A stretch of 64,000 bases of DNA, taken from contig NZ_PKMZ01000003.1 of assembly GCF_002893625.1 (NCBI RefSeq), positions 310,001 to 374,000 on the forward strand, read 5' to 3'. Each line of letters opens with the position of its first letter. Positions within the stretch are counted from its first letter, which is position 1. The notes below the pieces were generated by a model. It was not told the DNA's origin. It worked only from the letters and a program-made list of their open reading frames with translations, and searched no databases. A program made the position numbers and the translations under genes. Below are positions 55,338 to 64,000 of this stretch, piece by piece. Source of the stretch: Mangrovicella endophytica (GTDB taxonomy: Bacteria; Pseudomonadota; Alphaproteobacteria; Rhizobiales; Rhizobiaceae).

Positions 55338-56393
55338 GTGGCTCGACCGCACCGGCCGGACCCGCGGCCTTCACAGCCCGCGACGCGGGACCGCGACCGC
55401 CGCGAGGAGCGGCCGGCAGCCGGCGCTGCCGGAATCCAGCCGCGCGCGAACCATCTGGATCTGCCGCACCGCACCGGACCGCGTCCCGACGAGCGCCTGC
55501 CGGTGATCCTCGTCGGCGAGGCGGGTGAGGACTATGCGCTGATCGACTCTGGCGACGGCGAGAAGCTGGAGCGCTACGGGCCGCTTCTCGTCCGCCGCCC
55601 CGAGAACCAGGCCATCTGGACGCGTCGGCTGGCGCCGGTCGACTGGGATGCCGCCGATGCGGTCTTCACCGGCGATCTCGACGAGGAGGGTGTCGGGCGC
55701 TGGCGTTTTCCGCGCCAGCCGCTCGGCGAGACCTGGCCGCTCGTCCATGACGGCCTGTCCTATCTCGGCCGCTTCACCTCCTATCGCCATGTCGGCGTCT
55801 TCCCCGAGCAGGCGGCGCACTGGTCTTTTGCCGAAGGCATCATCGCCCGGCATGCCGGCAAGCGGCCGGTCCGCCTCCTCAACCTCTTCGGCTATACCGG
55901 TCTCGCCTCGCTGCTCGCCGCGCGCGCCGGCGCCGAGGTGACCCATGTCGATGCCTCCAAGAAGGCGATCGGCTGGGCCCGCGAGAACGGCGAACTGGCC
56001 GGCCTCGGTGGCCGCCCGATCCGCTGGATCTGCGAGGACGCCGTCCGCTATGTCGAGCGCGAGGTCAAGCGCGGCAGCCGCTACGAGGCGATCGTGCTCG
56101 ATCCGCCGCGTTTCGGGCGCGGACCGAAGGGCGAGGTCTGGCAGATCTTCGAGGACCTGCCCTACCTCCTCGCCCTGACGCGCGAACTCCTGTCGGACCG
56201 GCCGCTCTTCGTCATTCTCACCGCCTATTCGATCCGCGCCTCCTTCTACTCGCTCTCGGCCGTGATGGGCGAAGCGATGCGGGGCCTCGGCGGCACGACG
56301 GAATCGGGCGAACTGGTGCTGCGCGAAGCCGGGGAGGAGCCGCGGCTGCTCTCGACCTCACTCTTCTCCCGCTGGATCGCGCCCGATGCCTGA
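55338..56393 (+). CDS. Class I SAM-dependent rRNA methyltransferase (RlmI/YccW-like)
   Basis: The 351-residue methyltransferase has a Pro/Arg-rich N terminus of about 50 residues, then a Rossmann domain: SAM-binding LLNLFGYTGLASLLAARAG, acidic VTHVDASKKAIGWARENG, and the catalytic-loop motif LDPPRFGRGPKG. This group methylates rRNA cytosines; the target here is not determined. The GTG at 55338 has GGAG upstream and is the likely start, though the N terminus is low-complexity. It overlaps the next methyltransferase gene by 8 bases. Confidence 0.85.
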   Translation: MARPHRPDPRPSQPATRDRDRREERPAAGAAGIQPRANHLDLPHRTGPRPDERLPVILVGEAGEDYALIDSGDGEKLERYGPLLVRRPENQAIWTRRLAPVDWDAADAVFTGDLDEEGVGRWRFPRQPLGETWPLVHDGLSYLGRFTSYRHVGVFPEQAAHWSFAEGIIARHAGKRPVRLLNLFGYTGLASLLAARAGAEVTHVDASKKAIGWARENGELAGLGGRPIRWICEDAVRYVEREVKRGSRYEAIVLDPPRFGRGPKGEVWQIFEDLPYLLALTRELLSDRPLFVILTAYSIRASFYSLSAVMGEAMRGLGGTTESGELVLREAGEEPRLLSTSLFSRWIAPDA

Positions 56394-57249
56394 CAATCAC
56401 TCCAAATCCGCGCCGAAGAAGCCGGAGACGCGGGCGCCGGGCCGGGTCAAGGCTGTCACGAGCCCAGCCAATCCGATCGTCAAGGACATCCGGGCGCTGG
56501 CCCAGAAGCGGCATCGCGAGGAGACCGGCCTATTTCTCGCCGAAGGGCTGAAGCTCGTCATCGACGCGCTCGACGCCGGCTGGGAGATCGAGACGCTGGT
56601 GATTTCCAAAGCCGAAGCCGGCGGGGAGCTTCTCGGCAAGGTGGCGGCGCGCACCGTGGCGCTCGGCGCCGACGTCTTGGAGGGCAACAACAAGGTGCTC
56701 CAGGCGATCACCCGCAAGGACAACCCGCAGAACGCCGTCGGCATCTTCCGCCAGAAGACGGTGCCGATCGAGCGCATCGCCTTCGGCTCCGGCGACGTCG
56801 TCGTGGCGCTCGACCGCGTTCGCGACCCCGGCAATCTCGGCACCATCCTGCGCACGGCGGATGCCGCAGGCGCCAAGGGTGTGGTGCTGATCGGCGATAC
56901 GGTCGACCCGTTCTCGCTGGAGGCTGTGCGGGCGACGATGGGATCGGTCTTTTCGATGCCGCTCGCGCGGATCTCGGAAGCGGACTTCCTTGCCTGGCGG
57001 AAAGGCTTCCGCGGCCTTCTCGCCGGCACCCATATGAGCGGCGCCGTGGATTACCGCGAGCCAGCCTATGGCGACAAACCGACGATGCTTTTGATGGGCA
57101 ACGAGCAGGCCGGGCTTGGCGACGCGCTGGCCGGGACCTGCGACGTCTTGGTGCGCATCCCGCAGGCTGGGCGCGCCGACAGCCTCAACCTCGCCATCGC
57201 CACCGGCGTGATGCTGTTCGAGGCGCGGCGCAAGGCGTTGAAGCTGTGA
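56386..57249 (+). CDS. TrmH/SpoU family RNA 2'-O-methyltransferase
   Basis: The 287-residue SPOUT-fold enzyme has an N-terminal substrate-binding domain (SPANPIVKDIRALAQKRHR) and the three SPOUT motifs: LDRVRDPGNLGTILRTADA, LLMGNEQAGL and IPQAGRADSLNLAIATGVM. It methylates ribose in tRNA or rRNA; the target is not clear from sequence. It overlaps the upstream methyltransferase gene (8 bases) and the lspA start (4 bases), so the three are one transcript. Confidence 0.92.
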   Translation: MPDNHSKSAPKKPETRAPGRVKAVTSPANPIVKDIRALAQKRHREETGLFLAEGLKLVIDALDAGWEIETLVISKAEAGGELLGKVAARTVALGADVLEGNNKVLQAITRKDNPQNAVGIFRQKTVPIERIAFGSGDVVVALDRVRDPGNLGTILRTADAAGAKGVVLIGDTVDPFSLEAVRATMGSVFSMPLARISEADFLAWRKGFRGLLAGTHMSGAVDYREPAYGDKPTMLLMGNEQAGLGDALAGTCDVLVRIPQAGRADSLNLAIATGVMLFEARRKALKL

Positions 57250-57740
57250 ACCGGCTCACCCTCCTGCGCGACGCGTCGATCGTGGCGCTCGCCGTCGCGT
57301 CCGACCAGCTGATCAAGGCCATCGTGGTGCGCACCATGGCGCTCGGCGAGGCGATCGAGCTCCTGCCTTTCCTGGCGCTCTACCATGCCCGCAACGAGGG
57401 CATTGCCTTCTCCATGTTCGCGGGACTCGGCGATGTCGGCTTGTCGCTTGTCGCTCTGGTGGTGCTCGCGCTGGTCGGCTGGCTGTGGTGGAAGACACCG
57501 CGCGAGCGGACGCTGACCCATATCGGCTTTGCGGTGATCGTCGGCGGCGCTATCGGCAATCTCATCGATCGCACGCGCCTCGGCTACGTCGTCGACTACG
57601 TGTATTTCCACACGCCGGTCTGGTCCTTCGCCGTCGTCAATCTCGCCGACGCCTTCATCACCGTCGGCGCCGCGCTGATCCTTCTTGACGAGTTCATTCT
57701 GGCTCGCCGGGACGGAAGAGCGGCGGCCGGGTCTTCCTAG
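57246..57740 (+). CDS. lspA: Lipoprotein signal peptidase (signal peptidase II)
   Basis: The 164-residue aspartic protease with four membrane helices removes signal peptides from prolipoproteins. The catalytic Asp117 lies in LGYVVDYVYFH and Asp135 in FAVVNLADAFITVG; NLIDR precedes. The GTG start at 57246 shares bases with the previous stop codon (GTGA). A repeat-like hairpin follows immediately. Confidence 0.95.
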   Translation: MNRLTLLRDASIVALAVASDQLIKAIVVRTMALGEAIELLPFLALYHARNEGIAFSMFAGLGDVGLSLVALVVLALVGWLWWKTPRERTLTHIGFAVIVGGAIGNLIDRTRLGYVVDYVYFHTPVWSFAVVNLADAFITVGAALILLDEFILARRDGRAAAGSS

Positions 57741-57760
57741 AGCACTTCCGCAAAAGTGCT
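57741..57760 (+). repeat. Short hairpin resembling a rhizobial palindromic repeat
   Basis: AGCACTT (57741-57747) and AAGTGCT (57754-57760) enclose CCGCAA directly after lspA. Sequences beginning AGAGCAnTT and carrying GCAAAAGTGC are repeated between genes in many Hyphomicrobiales. Only one copy is seen in the window, so it may simply be a transcript-end hairpin. Confidence 0.35.
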
Positions 57761-57913
57761 GGCCGATCAATATGATCGCGATCAGCGACGTGGAATGTCG
57801 CATTGTCACAAATTGAGCTATGATGCACGCGTTGGATGCTCGTCGGACGCGTCATCGTGCCGTCGCCATCGGCTGATATCCGGCTTCGAGCAGGGTCCGA
57901 CGGAGGAGACCGC

Positions 57914-58831
57914 ATGAGCCTGAACGTCCTTTCCGGTGAGGCGCGTGGCCTGACCCGCCGTTCGTTCGGTGGCGTCGTCGAGCAGTTCGTGCCGGCCCGC
58001 ATGCGCCGCGGCGGGCTCCGCCTGGATCGCCAGGCGCCCGTGCTCGGCCGCATCGGTTCGCTGGAAGTGCGGCTGGCGCGCTCCCCCGCCGAGGTGAAGG
58101 CCGCCCAGCAGCTGCGCTACCACGTCTTCTACGAGGAGATGAACGCCCAGCCCTCGCAGCTCCAGCGCATGACGCGTCGCGACAAGGACGTGTTTGATCG
58201 CTTCTGCGATCATCTGCTCGTCATCGACACCGATCGTGCCGGTCGCTTCGGAGACGATATTGTCGGCACTTATCGCCTGCTCCGCGACACGGAGGCCGCG
58301 CGGGCAGGCGGCTTCTATACCGCCGGCGAATTCGACATCGCGCCGATGCTGGCCCGCCATCCCGGTCAGCGCTTCCTGGAGCTGGGACGCTCCTGCGTCC
58401 TGAAGGATTATCGCGGCAAGCGAACCGTCGAGCTGCTGTGGCAGGGCATCTGGTCCTACGTTCTAGCTCACCGCATCGACGTCCTCTTCGGCTGCGCATC
58501 GCTCGCCGGTACCGATCTGAAGGAGCTCGCATTGCCGCTCTCCTTCCTCGGCACCCACGCGGAAGCGCCGGCGGAATGGGCGGTGACGGCGCAGCCGGGA
58601 CGTGGCGTCAGCCTCGCCGAGCAGCCGGCCTGTGCTGACCAGAAGCGTGCGCTGGCCAGTCTGCCGCCGCTGATCAAGGGCTATCTGCGGCTCGGAGGCT
58701 ATATCGGCAGCGATGCCGTGATCGACCGCCAGTTCGGCACGACGGATGTGCTGGTTGTGCTGCCGCGTTCGCGCATCAGCCCGCGCTATATCGGCCATTA
58801 CGGCGCAGACGCGGGTCGGTTTGCAGCCTGA
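57914..58831 (+). CDS. olsB: L-ornithine N-alpha-acyltransferase (GNAT family)
   Basis: The 305-residue enzyme makes lyso-ornithine lipid by transferring a 3-hydroxyacyl group from ACP to ornithine, the first step of ornithine lipid synthesis. It shows the OlsB segments VRLARSPAEVKAAQQLRYHVFYEEM, split here as two parts, DHLLVID, VGTYRLLR, FLELGRSCVLKDYRGKR and the Gly-rich GCASLAGT. It lies between lspA and mutS in rhizobia too. GGAGGAG precedes the ATG at 57914; the frame open to 57836 is noncoding. No clear Pho box was seen. Confidence 0.88.
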   Translation: MSLNVLSGEARGLTRRSFGGVVEQFVPARMRRGGLRLDRQAPVLGRIGSLEVRLARSPAEVKAAQQLRYHVFYEEMNAQPSQLQRMTRRDKDVFDRFCDHLLVIDTDRAGRFGDDIVGTYRLLRDTEAARAGGFYTAGEFDIAPMLARHPGQRFLELGRSCVLKDYRGKRTVELLWQGIWSYVLAHRIDVLFGCASLAGTDLKELALPLSFLGTHAEAPAEWAVTAQPGRGVSLAEQPACADQKRALASLPPLIKGYLRLGGYIGSDAVIDRQFGTTDVLVVLPRSRISPRYIGHYGADAGRFAA

Positions 58832-58866
58832 AGCAGCCCGCTTTGAGGGCAAGGCTCGCTCAAACA

Positions 58867-58887
58867 GGGTGCCGGCAACGGGCACCC
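58867..58887 (+). terminator. Hairpin after olsB
   Basis: The 7-bp perfect stem GGGTGCC / GGCACCC around a 7-base loop lies 35 bases after the olsB stop. It has no T tract, so it may be a weak terminator. Confidence 0.35.
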
Positions 58888-59012
58888 CGGAGATCGGTCG
58901 GCTGCCTTCGCGCCGCTGTTATGCCGGCAAAGCTTCGCTGGCTATGAGGCACTCTGCAGGGCGGTGATCCTCGCCGCGGCGCACGGACGTCCGTCGGCGC
59001 CGATCCGGCCTG

Positions 59013-59312
59013 TTACTTGCCGATCTTCACGACGCTGCGCGTCGTCCGGTCGACGATCACGGGACGGCCTGCATAGTAGAAGTAGGCGAAGCTACCGTCC
59101 TCGGTGACCGAGTTCAGGGAAATCGTCTTCGGCACCGACTCGCCGAGCGCTGGCGGATAGTTCAGGTGCGAGTCCTCGACCGGATGGTCGATTGCATACT
59201 GATAGGCGTTGACGGTTTCGCCGGACTTGGCCTGCACCGGCACGGCGAGTGCCGAGCCTGCGACGATCAGGAGCGATGCGATCCACGACGATGTCGATCT
59301 GCGGTTACTCAT
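59013..59312 (-). CDS. Small exported protein, DUF1236-like
   Basis: The 99-residue protein has a signal peptide (WIASLLIVAGSALAVPVQA) and a mature part with LGESVPKTISLNSV and YYAGRPVIVDRTTRSVVKIG. The last segment resembles the C-terminal half of DUF1236 proteins, common in rhizobia, which end in a similar VNGRxVLVDPxTRRIV pattern. The function is unknown. The upstream region has an 8-bp inverted repeat at 59361. Confidence 0.7.
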   Translation of the reverse strand: MSNRRSTSSWIASLLIVAGSALAVPVQAKSGETVNAYQYAIDHPVEDSHLNYPPALGESVPKTISLNSVTEDGSFAYFYYAGRPVIVDRTTRSVVKIGK

Positions 59313-59360
59313 GAGGTCCTCTTAGGAGTTGGCCCTAAACCAATCCATCGAATAGTCGCG

Positions 59361-59384
59361 ACAATGCATCCAGAGCTGCATTGT
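59361..59384. promoter_or_regulatory. Perfect 8-bp inverted repeat upstream of the DUF1236-like gene
   Basis: ACAATGCA (59361-59368) and TGCATTGT (59377-59384) enclose 8 bases in the 341-base gap before mutS. The gap, which also has a nested palindrome around 59401-59422, holds no gene. It may be an operator of the minus-strand gene, whose start is 49 bases away; no regulator is recognised. Confidence 0.35.
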
Positions 59385-59653
59385 GCCCAATCTGAGATGG
59401 GTTCGCAATTGCGTGAACGCAACAGCGGGAGAGCTGCAGCCCTGATCGTTGCCGCATGCTCATCTAATCCGCCCCGCCCAAACGCGGTTCCGTAGGGATG
59501 TCGTCCCTCGCTGCGAGCATCGCGTGACCGTGGATTATCCGCAACAGCTCTTTAACAGCGGCGGCTGGGCCGCTAGAGCCTTTCAGGGCCAGGTGCCCCT
59601 CGACGAGCCGTCGCCTCGACGGCCGCCGCTGCCCGGCCGAGTATCGGCTCCAT

Positions 59654-62368
59654 ATGCTGAAGGACGCGTCGATCGCTGCAATGACGGGAGCTGCCGACGC
59701 CCAGCCGACGCCGATGATGGCGCAGTATATCGAGATCAAGGCGGCCAATCCCGACTGCCTGCTCTTCTACCGCATGGGCGACTTCTACGAGCTGTTCTTC
59801 GACGATGCGGCCGAAGCCTCGCGCGCACTCGGCATCACGCTGACGAAGCGAGGCAAGCATCTGGGCGAAGACATCCCGATGGCGGGGGTGCCCGTCGTCT
59901 CCGCCGACGACTATCTGCAGAAGCTGATCGCACTTGGCCACCGCGTCGCGGTCTGTGAGCAGACGGAGGACCCGGCCGAGGCAAAGAAGCGCGGCGGCAA
60001 ATCGGTGGTGCGGCGCGACGTCGTGCGTCTCGTCACGCCCGGAACGATCACCGAGGAGGCGCTGCTCGAGCCCGGGCGCCCGAACTATCTGATGACGCTG
60101 GCCCGCACCGGCGGAGCGGGCTCGGCCGCCGCCTTCGCACTCGCCTGGACGGATCTCTCCACCGGCGAGTTCAAGATCCTCCCCAGCACGGCTGAGCGCC
60201 TTGCCGCCGATCTCGCGGCAATCGAGCCGAGCGAAGTCGTCGTAGCCGATACCCTCTTCCACGATGAGGCGCTGCGGCCGATCTTCGCCCGTCTTGGCCG
60301 CGCGGTGCGGCCGGAGCCGGCGGTGCTGTTCGACGGGGCGACCGCCGAGGAACGGCTCTGCCGTTTCTTCGGCGTCGCGACGCTGGCGGGCTTTGGCGCC
60401 TTCACCCGCGCCGAACTCTCCGCGGCTGCGGCACTGACGGCCTATCTCGGCAAGACGCAGCTCGCCGCCCGCCCGGCGCTGCGCCGGCCTGAACGGCTCG
60501 ATGCCGGCGCCGTCATGCTGATCGATCCGGCGACGCGTGCTTCCCTGGAACTGACCCGTACGACGGCGGGCCGCCGCGCCGGCAGCCTGCTTGCGACGAT
60601 CGACCGGACGCTGACCGGCGCCGGTGCGCGCCTTCTCGCGGCCCGGCTGTCGGCGCCGCTGACTGATCCCGCCGCCATTCGCCGCCGGCAGGCCTCGGTG
60701 GCGCTGTTCTGCGGGGATGGCGAGTTGCGGCGGCGCCTGCGTCAGGCGCTGAAGGGCTTCCCCGATACGGAGCGGGCTCTGTCGCGCCTCTCGCTCGGCC
60801 GTGGGGGCCCTCGTGATCTCGGCGCGATCGCAGCCGGGCTCGAACGCGCGGATGCCGTTGCGCGGATGCTGGCGGCGGCGGAGCTGCCCGATGAGCTTGC
60901 CGGTGCGTTGGCCGCCTTGCGTGCCTTGCCTGCCGATCTTGGCGCGCGCCTGACGGACACGCTCGCCGACGAGTTACCGCTTCTCAGGCGCGACGGCGGC
61001 TTTGTGCGGGCCGGCGCCATCGCGGCGCTGGACGAGGCCCGGCTCCTCAAGGAGGACGCCCGCCGCGTCATCGCCGAGCTGCAGGGCCGCTACGCCGAGG
61101 ACACCGGCGTGCGCTCCCTGAAGATCAAGCACAACAACGTGCTGGGTTATTTCGTCGAGGTGGGGGAGACGCAGGCCGGCGCGTTGACGGGCGGGGACTC
61201 GGCGCAACGCTTCATCCACCGCCAGACCATGGCCTCCGCCATGCGCTTCACCACCACCGAGCTTTCGGAGCTGGAAGGACGCATCAACAATGCCGCCGCC
61301 GAGGCGCTGCGCCTCGAACTCGAAGCCTTCGAGGCCATGGCGGCCGCCGTGGTTGCGGCGTCGGACCGCCTCCAGGATGGTGCCGGCGCGCTGGCGCTGC
61401 TGGACGTATCGGCCGCTCTTGCCGAACTGGCGCTGGATGGCGACTGGGTGCGGCCAGAGGTCGACGACAGCCTCGCCTTCGCCATCGAGTGCGGCCGTCA
61501 TCCCGTGGTGGAGGCGGCCCTGAAGGCGGCGGGCGGCGATCCGTTCGTCGCCAATGATTGCGATCTGTCGCCGCCGAAGTCCGGACAGGCGGGGGCGATC
61601 TGGCTGCTGACCGGTCCGAACATGGGCGGCAAGTCCACCTTCCTACGCCAGAACGCGCTGATCGCCGTGCTCGCCCAGATCGGCGCCTTCGTGCCGGCGA
61701 CATCGGCCCATATCGGCGTCGTCGACCGGCTGTTTTCGCGGGTTGGTGCCTCCGACGACCTCGCCGAAGGCCGCTCCACCTTCATGGTCGAGATGGTCGA
61801 GACGTCCGCGATCCTCAATCAGGCTGGCCGGCGCGCCCTGGTGATCCTCGACGAGATCGGCCGCGGCACGGCGACCTATGACGGTCTGTCCATCGCCTTC
61901 GCGGCGGTCGAGCACCTGCACGAGGAGAATCGCTGCCGGGCGCTCTTTGCCACCCATTTCCATGAGATGACGGCGCTCGCCGCGCGACTGAAGCGGATGC
62001 GCAATGCCACGATGCGGGTGAAGGAATGGGAAGGCGAGGTCGTCTTCCTGCACGAGGTGAAGCCCGGCGTCGCCGACCGCTCCTACGGCATCCAGGTGGC
62101 GCGGCTCGCCGGCCTGCCGATCAGCGTCATCGAGCGGGCGCGCCATGTCCTCGCCGAGCTGGAGCGCGGCGAGCAGGGCGAAAAGCGCACTGCCTTCATT
62201 GACGACCTGCCGCTCTTCTCGGCCGCCGACCGGCGCGAAGCCGCCGCGCCGAAGCCGCAGATCTCTCCCCTCGAAACGGCGCTCGCTGCGATCGATCCGG
62301 ACGCGCTGACCCCTCGCGAGGCGCTGGACGCGCTTTATCGACTGAAGGGGCTCGGCAGCGCCGGCTGA
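59654..62368 (+). CDS. mutS: DNA mismatch repair protein MutS
   Basis: The 904-residue ATPase recognises mismatches. The mismatch-wedge motif FYE is at 44-46 ([12 protein letters not shown]), the Walker A loop [13 protein letters not shown] is near 652, Walker B is in [18 protein letters not shown], and the conserved His is in [11 protein letters not shown]-terminal tail with [23 protein letters not shown] is the tetramerisation region. The order olsB-mutS-glnD resembles rhizobial genomes. No mutL is nearby. Confidence 0.97.
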   Translation: MLKDASIAAMTGAADAQPTPMMAQYIEIKAANPDCLLFYRMGDFYELFFDDAAEASRALGITLTKRGKHLGEDIPMAGVPVVSADDYLQKLIALGHRVAVCEQTEDPAEAKKRGGKSVVRRDVVRLVTPGTITEEALLEPGRPNYLMTLARTGGAGSAAAFALAWTDLSTGEFKILPSTAERLAADLAAIEPSEVVVADTLFHDEALRPIFARLGRAVRPEPAVLFDGATAEERLCRFFGVATLAGFGAFTRAELSAAAALTAYLGKTQLAARPALRRPERLDAGAVMLIDPATRASLELTRTTAGRRAGSLLATIDRTLTGAGARLLAARLSAPLTDPAAIRRRQASVALFCGDGELRRRLRQALKGFPDTERALSRLSLGRGGPRDLGAIAAGLERADAVARMLAAAELPDELAGALAALRALPADLGARLTDTLADELPLLRRDGGFVRAGAIAALDEARLLKEDARRVIAELQGRYAEDTGVRSLKIKHNNVLGYFVEVGETQAGALTGGDSAQRFIHRQTMASAMRFTTTELSELEGRINNAAAEALRLELEAFEAMAAAVVAASDRLQDGAGALALLDVSAALAELALDGDWVRPEVDDSLAFAIECGRHPVVEAALKAAGGDPFVANDCDLSPPKSGQAGAIWLLTGPNMGGKSTFLRQNALIAVLAQIGAFVPATSAHIGVVDRLFSRVGASDDLAEGRSTFMVEMVETSAILNQAGRRALVILDEIGRGTATYDGLSIAFAAVEHLHEENRCRALFATHFHEMTALAARLKRMRNATMRVKEWEGEVVFLHEVKPGVADRSYGIQVARLAGLPISVIERARHVLAELERGEQGEKRTAFIDDLPLFSAADRREAAAPKPQISPLETALAAIDPDALTPREALDALYRLKGLGSAG

Positions 62369-62539
62369 GACGGCGATGGCGCGAGCCGCCACGGGCGGCG
62401 GGCGACGCGCTGCCGGCGATGACACGGCGCCGCACAAGCTCGGCAAATGGTTCTTACTTTAACGCAAATACTCTATACGGCGGCGAACCGGCGCCATGCA
62501 GCGCCGGCTTGAGGCACCCGCAAGGACGCGAAAAAGATC

Positions 62540-64000
62540 ATGCCCGACGACAGGGCCGCCGCACACGGCATCGCATCGCATGGCGCGGACCTACCTCCCG
62601 GCATGACGGATCTGTCCGGTATCCTCGACGTCGCGGCCCTGCGCCGCGACATGGACGTGATCGCCTCGACCTTGCGCGGCGGCGGGGCGTCTGCGGAGGT
62701 GCGCAACGCCATCCTCAAGCTCCTGAAGGAGCGGATCGACACGGCGCGCAAGGCGGTCGAGCAGATGCTGTTCGACGATGGCGGCGGTCTTCTGTGCGCC
62801 CGCCGGCTGGCAGCTCTGCAGGATGCCGTCATCGCCGCGATCCACGACTTCGCGCATGAGCGCGTCTTCGAGGCCGCCAACCTGTCGGCCGGCGAGCGCA
62901 TGGCGGTGGTGGCCGTCGGCGGCTACGGGCGCGGCACACTGGCCCCGGGCTCCGACATCGATCTCCTGTTCCTTCTGCCCTACAAGCAGACGGCGCTCGG
63001 CGAGCAGGTCGCCGAATACCTCCTCTACCTCCTCTGGGATCTCGGCTTCAAAGTCGGCCACGCGACGCGGACGGTGGAGGAGTGCATCCGCCTGTCGCGC
63101 AGCGACGTCACAATCCGCACCGCCATCCTCGAGCGGTGGCTCCTGGCCGGCGATGTCGTGCTGTTCGACGAGCTCGGCCGCCGCTTCGACGCCGAAGTGG
63201 TGGAAGGAACCAGCCGTGAGTTCATCGCCGCCAAGCTCGCCGAACGTGATGCCCGGCACGCGAAGTCGGGCGATACGCGCTACCTCGTCGAGCCGAACGT
63301 CAAGGAAGGCAAGGGCGGGCTGCGCGATCTCCACACGCTGTTCTGGATCGCCAAATATCATTACCGCGTCGACACCACGGCGGAGCTCGTCGATGCCGGC
63401 GTGTTCTCCCGTCGCGAGGCCCGGCTCTTCCGCAAGGCGGAAGACTTCCTCTGGGCGGTGCGCTGCCACATGCACTTCTCGACCGGCAAGGCCGAAGAGC
63501 GCCTGATCTTCGACCTGCAGCCCGAGATCGCGCGGCGCCTCGGCTACAACGCCCATCCGGGCCTGCAGGACGTCGAGCGTTTCATGAAGCACTACTTCCT
63601 GATCGCCAAGGACGTCGGCGACCTGACCCGCATCTTCTGCGCCGCCCTGGAGGAAGAGCATGCCAAGGAGGCCCCGGGCTTGAAGGGTTTCGTCCGTAGC
63701 CTCACGCGCCGCACCCGCAAGATACCGGGCACGCTCGACTTCCATATCGACAACAACCGGATCACCGTCGCCGAGCGCGACGTCTTCACAAAGGATCCGG
63801 TCAACCTCATCCGCATCTTCAAGCTCGCTGCCGCGCTGCAGCTGGAATACCACCCAGATGCGCTGAAGCTGATCCGCCGCTCGCTGCGGCTGGTGAATGC
63901 CGATCTCAGGGACAATGCCGAGGCCAACAGCCTCTTCCTCGACGTCCTGACCGACCGCAACGACCCGGCGCTGCATCTGCGGCGGATGAACGAGGCGGGC
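62540..64000 (+). CDS. glnD: Bifunctional uridylyltransferase/uridylyl-removing enzyme GlnD, 3' truncated by window
   Basis: The first 487 codons are present and the gene runs off the right edge; full proteins have about 930-950 residues. The enzyme uridylylates and deuridylylates PII proteins in response to glutamine. The nucleotidyltransferase motif [18 protein letters not shown] (near 129-146) with its metal Asp pair is intact. The following [18 protein letters not shown] segment is diagnostic for GlnD. The HD and ACT domains lie outside the window. The start is the ATG at 62540 (MPDDRAAA); the Shine-Dalgarno AAGGA is 14 bases away, so an ATG at 62603 is an alternative. Confidence 0.95.
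   Translation, partial: MPDDRAAAHGIASHGADLPPGMTDLSGILDVAALRRDMDVIASTLRGGGASAEVRNAILKLLKERIDTARKAVEQMLFDDGGGLLCARRLAALQDAVIAAIHDFAHERVFEAANLSAGERMAVVAVGGYGRGTLAPGSDIDLLFLLPYKQTALGEQVAEYLLYLLWDLGFKVGHATRTVEECIRLSRSDVTIRTAILERWLLAGDVVLFDELGRRFDAEVVEGTSREFIAAKLAERDARHAKSGDTRYLVEPNVKEGKGGLRDLHTLFWIAKYHYRVDTTAELVDAGVFSRREARLFRKAEDFLWAVRCHMHFSTGKAEERLIFDLQPEIARRLGYNAHPGLQDVERFMKHYFLIAKDVGDLTRIFCAALEEEHAKEAPGLKGFVRSLTRRTRKIPGTLDFHIDNNRITVAERDVFTKDPVNLIRIFKLAAALQLEYHPDALKLIRRSLRLVNADLRDNAEANSLFLDVLTDRNDPALHLRRMNEAG

Noticed and set aside
57790-57830. Possible Pho box before olsB
   Set aside because: The TGTC-type repeats are 8 rather than 11 bases apart, so they do not form a Pho box.

Overview
The window is GC-rich chromosomal DNA from an alphaproteobacterium, most likely of the order Hyphomicrobiales (Rhizobiales). 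The evidence is the gene content and order: a short HPr kinase (HprK) next to a ChvG/ChvI two-component system and ATP-dependent PckA, a DivL-type tyrosine pseudokinase, AddAB recombination nuclease, a TsaE-AmgK fusion with MurU, small DUF1150 and DUF2852 proteins, OlsB (ornithine lipid synthesis) and an AccD that has lost its zinc ribbon. The family cannot be fixed from the sequence alone. I see no rRNA, tRNA, insertion sequence, prophage or CRISPR array. Almost everything is core chromosome.

Layout. Positions 1-8000 hold a left-truncated repeat-containing stress-type protein, a 24-residue membrane microprotein, a class A penicillin-binding protein, an alpha/beta hydrolase, a MipA-type outer membrane protein, an M20 dipeptidase and a small secreted protein. 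Positions 8000-8740 have no gene but carry, on the minus strand, a good candidate small RNA with C-rich anti-Shine-Dalgarno loops, its own promoter and a terminator. Positions 8743-16301 carry polA, an orphan blue-light (LOV) histidine kinase, pyrF, an intracellular PHB depolymerase preceded by a possible PhaR operator, and a DUF2852 protein. Positions 16429-23394 are a plus-strand run: a YgjP-type metalloprotein, an unknown protein, trpF, trpB, cutA, trpA, accD, folC. Positions 23486-38431 are mostly minus-strand: trxA, two small unknown genes on the plus strand, addA, addB, murU, tsaE-amgK, divL and ahcY.

Positions 38586-45242 are a carbon/nitrogen-signalling block: HPr, a mannose-family EIIA, HprK, ChvG, ChvI, a flavin-binding stress-type protein and pckA. 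It is followed by arfB, an exported MsrB, and an Hsp20 gene under a ROSE-like RNA thermometer with its DUF1150 partner. Positions 47610-52900 (minus) carry ptsN, hpf, rpoN, lptB, lptA and lptC. Divergently come sppA, ihfB, lapA, two RNA methyltransferases, lspA, olsB, a small secreted protein, mutS and the first half of glnD.

How the genes work together. HPr, EIIA-Man, HprK, EIIA-Ntr (PtsN), RpoN and GlnD are most of a nitrogen-type phosphotransferase network, and its kinase/phosphorylase is translationally coupled to the envelope sensor ChvG. LptA/B/C, SppA, LspA, the penicillin-binding protein, MurU/AmgK, OlsB and AccD serve the cell envelope. PolA, AddAB, MutS and IhfB serve DNA maintenance. 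Several minus-strand genes overlap by 4 bases (addB/addA, tsaE-amgK/murU, chvG/hprK, lptC/lptA), as do plus-strand trpF/trpB and cutA/trpA, which points to tight operons.

The least ordinary signals are the candidate small RNA upstream of polA, the hsp20 thermometer, the 20-bp palindrome before ahcY, cutA inserted between trpB and trpA, and the orphan LOV kinase. No wholly new multi-gene system is evident.
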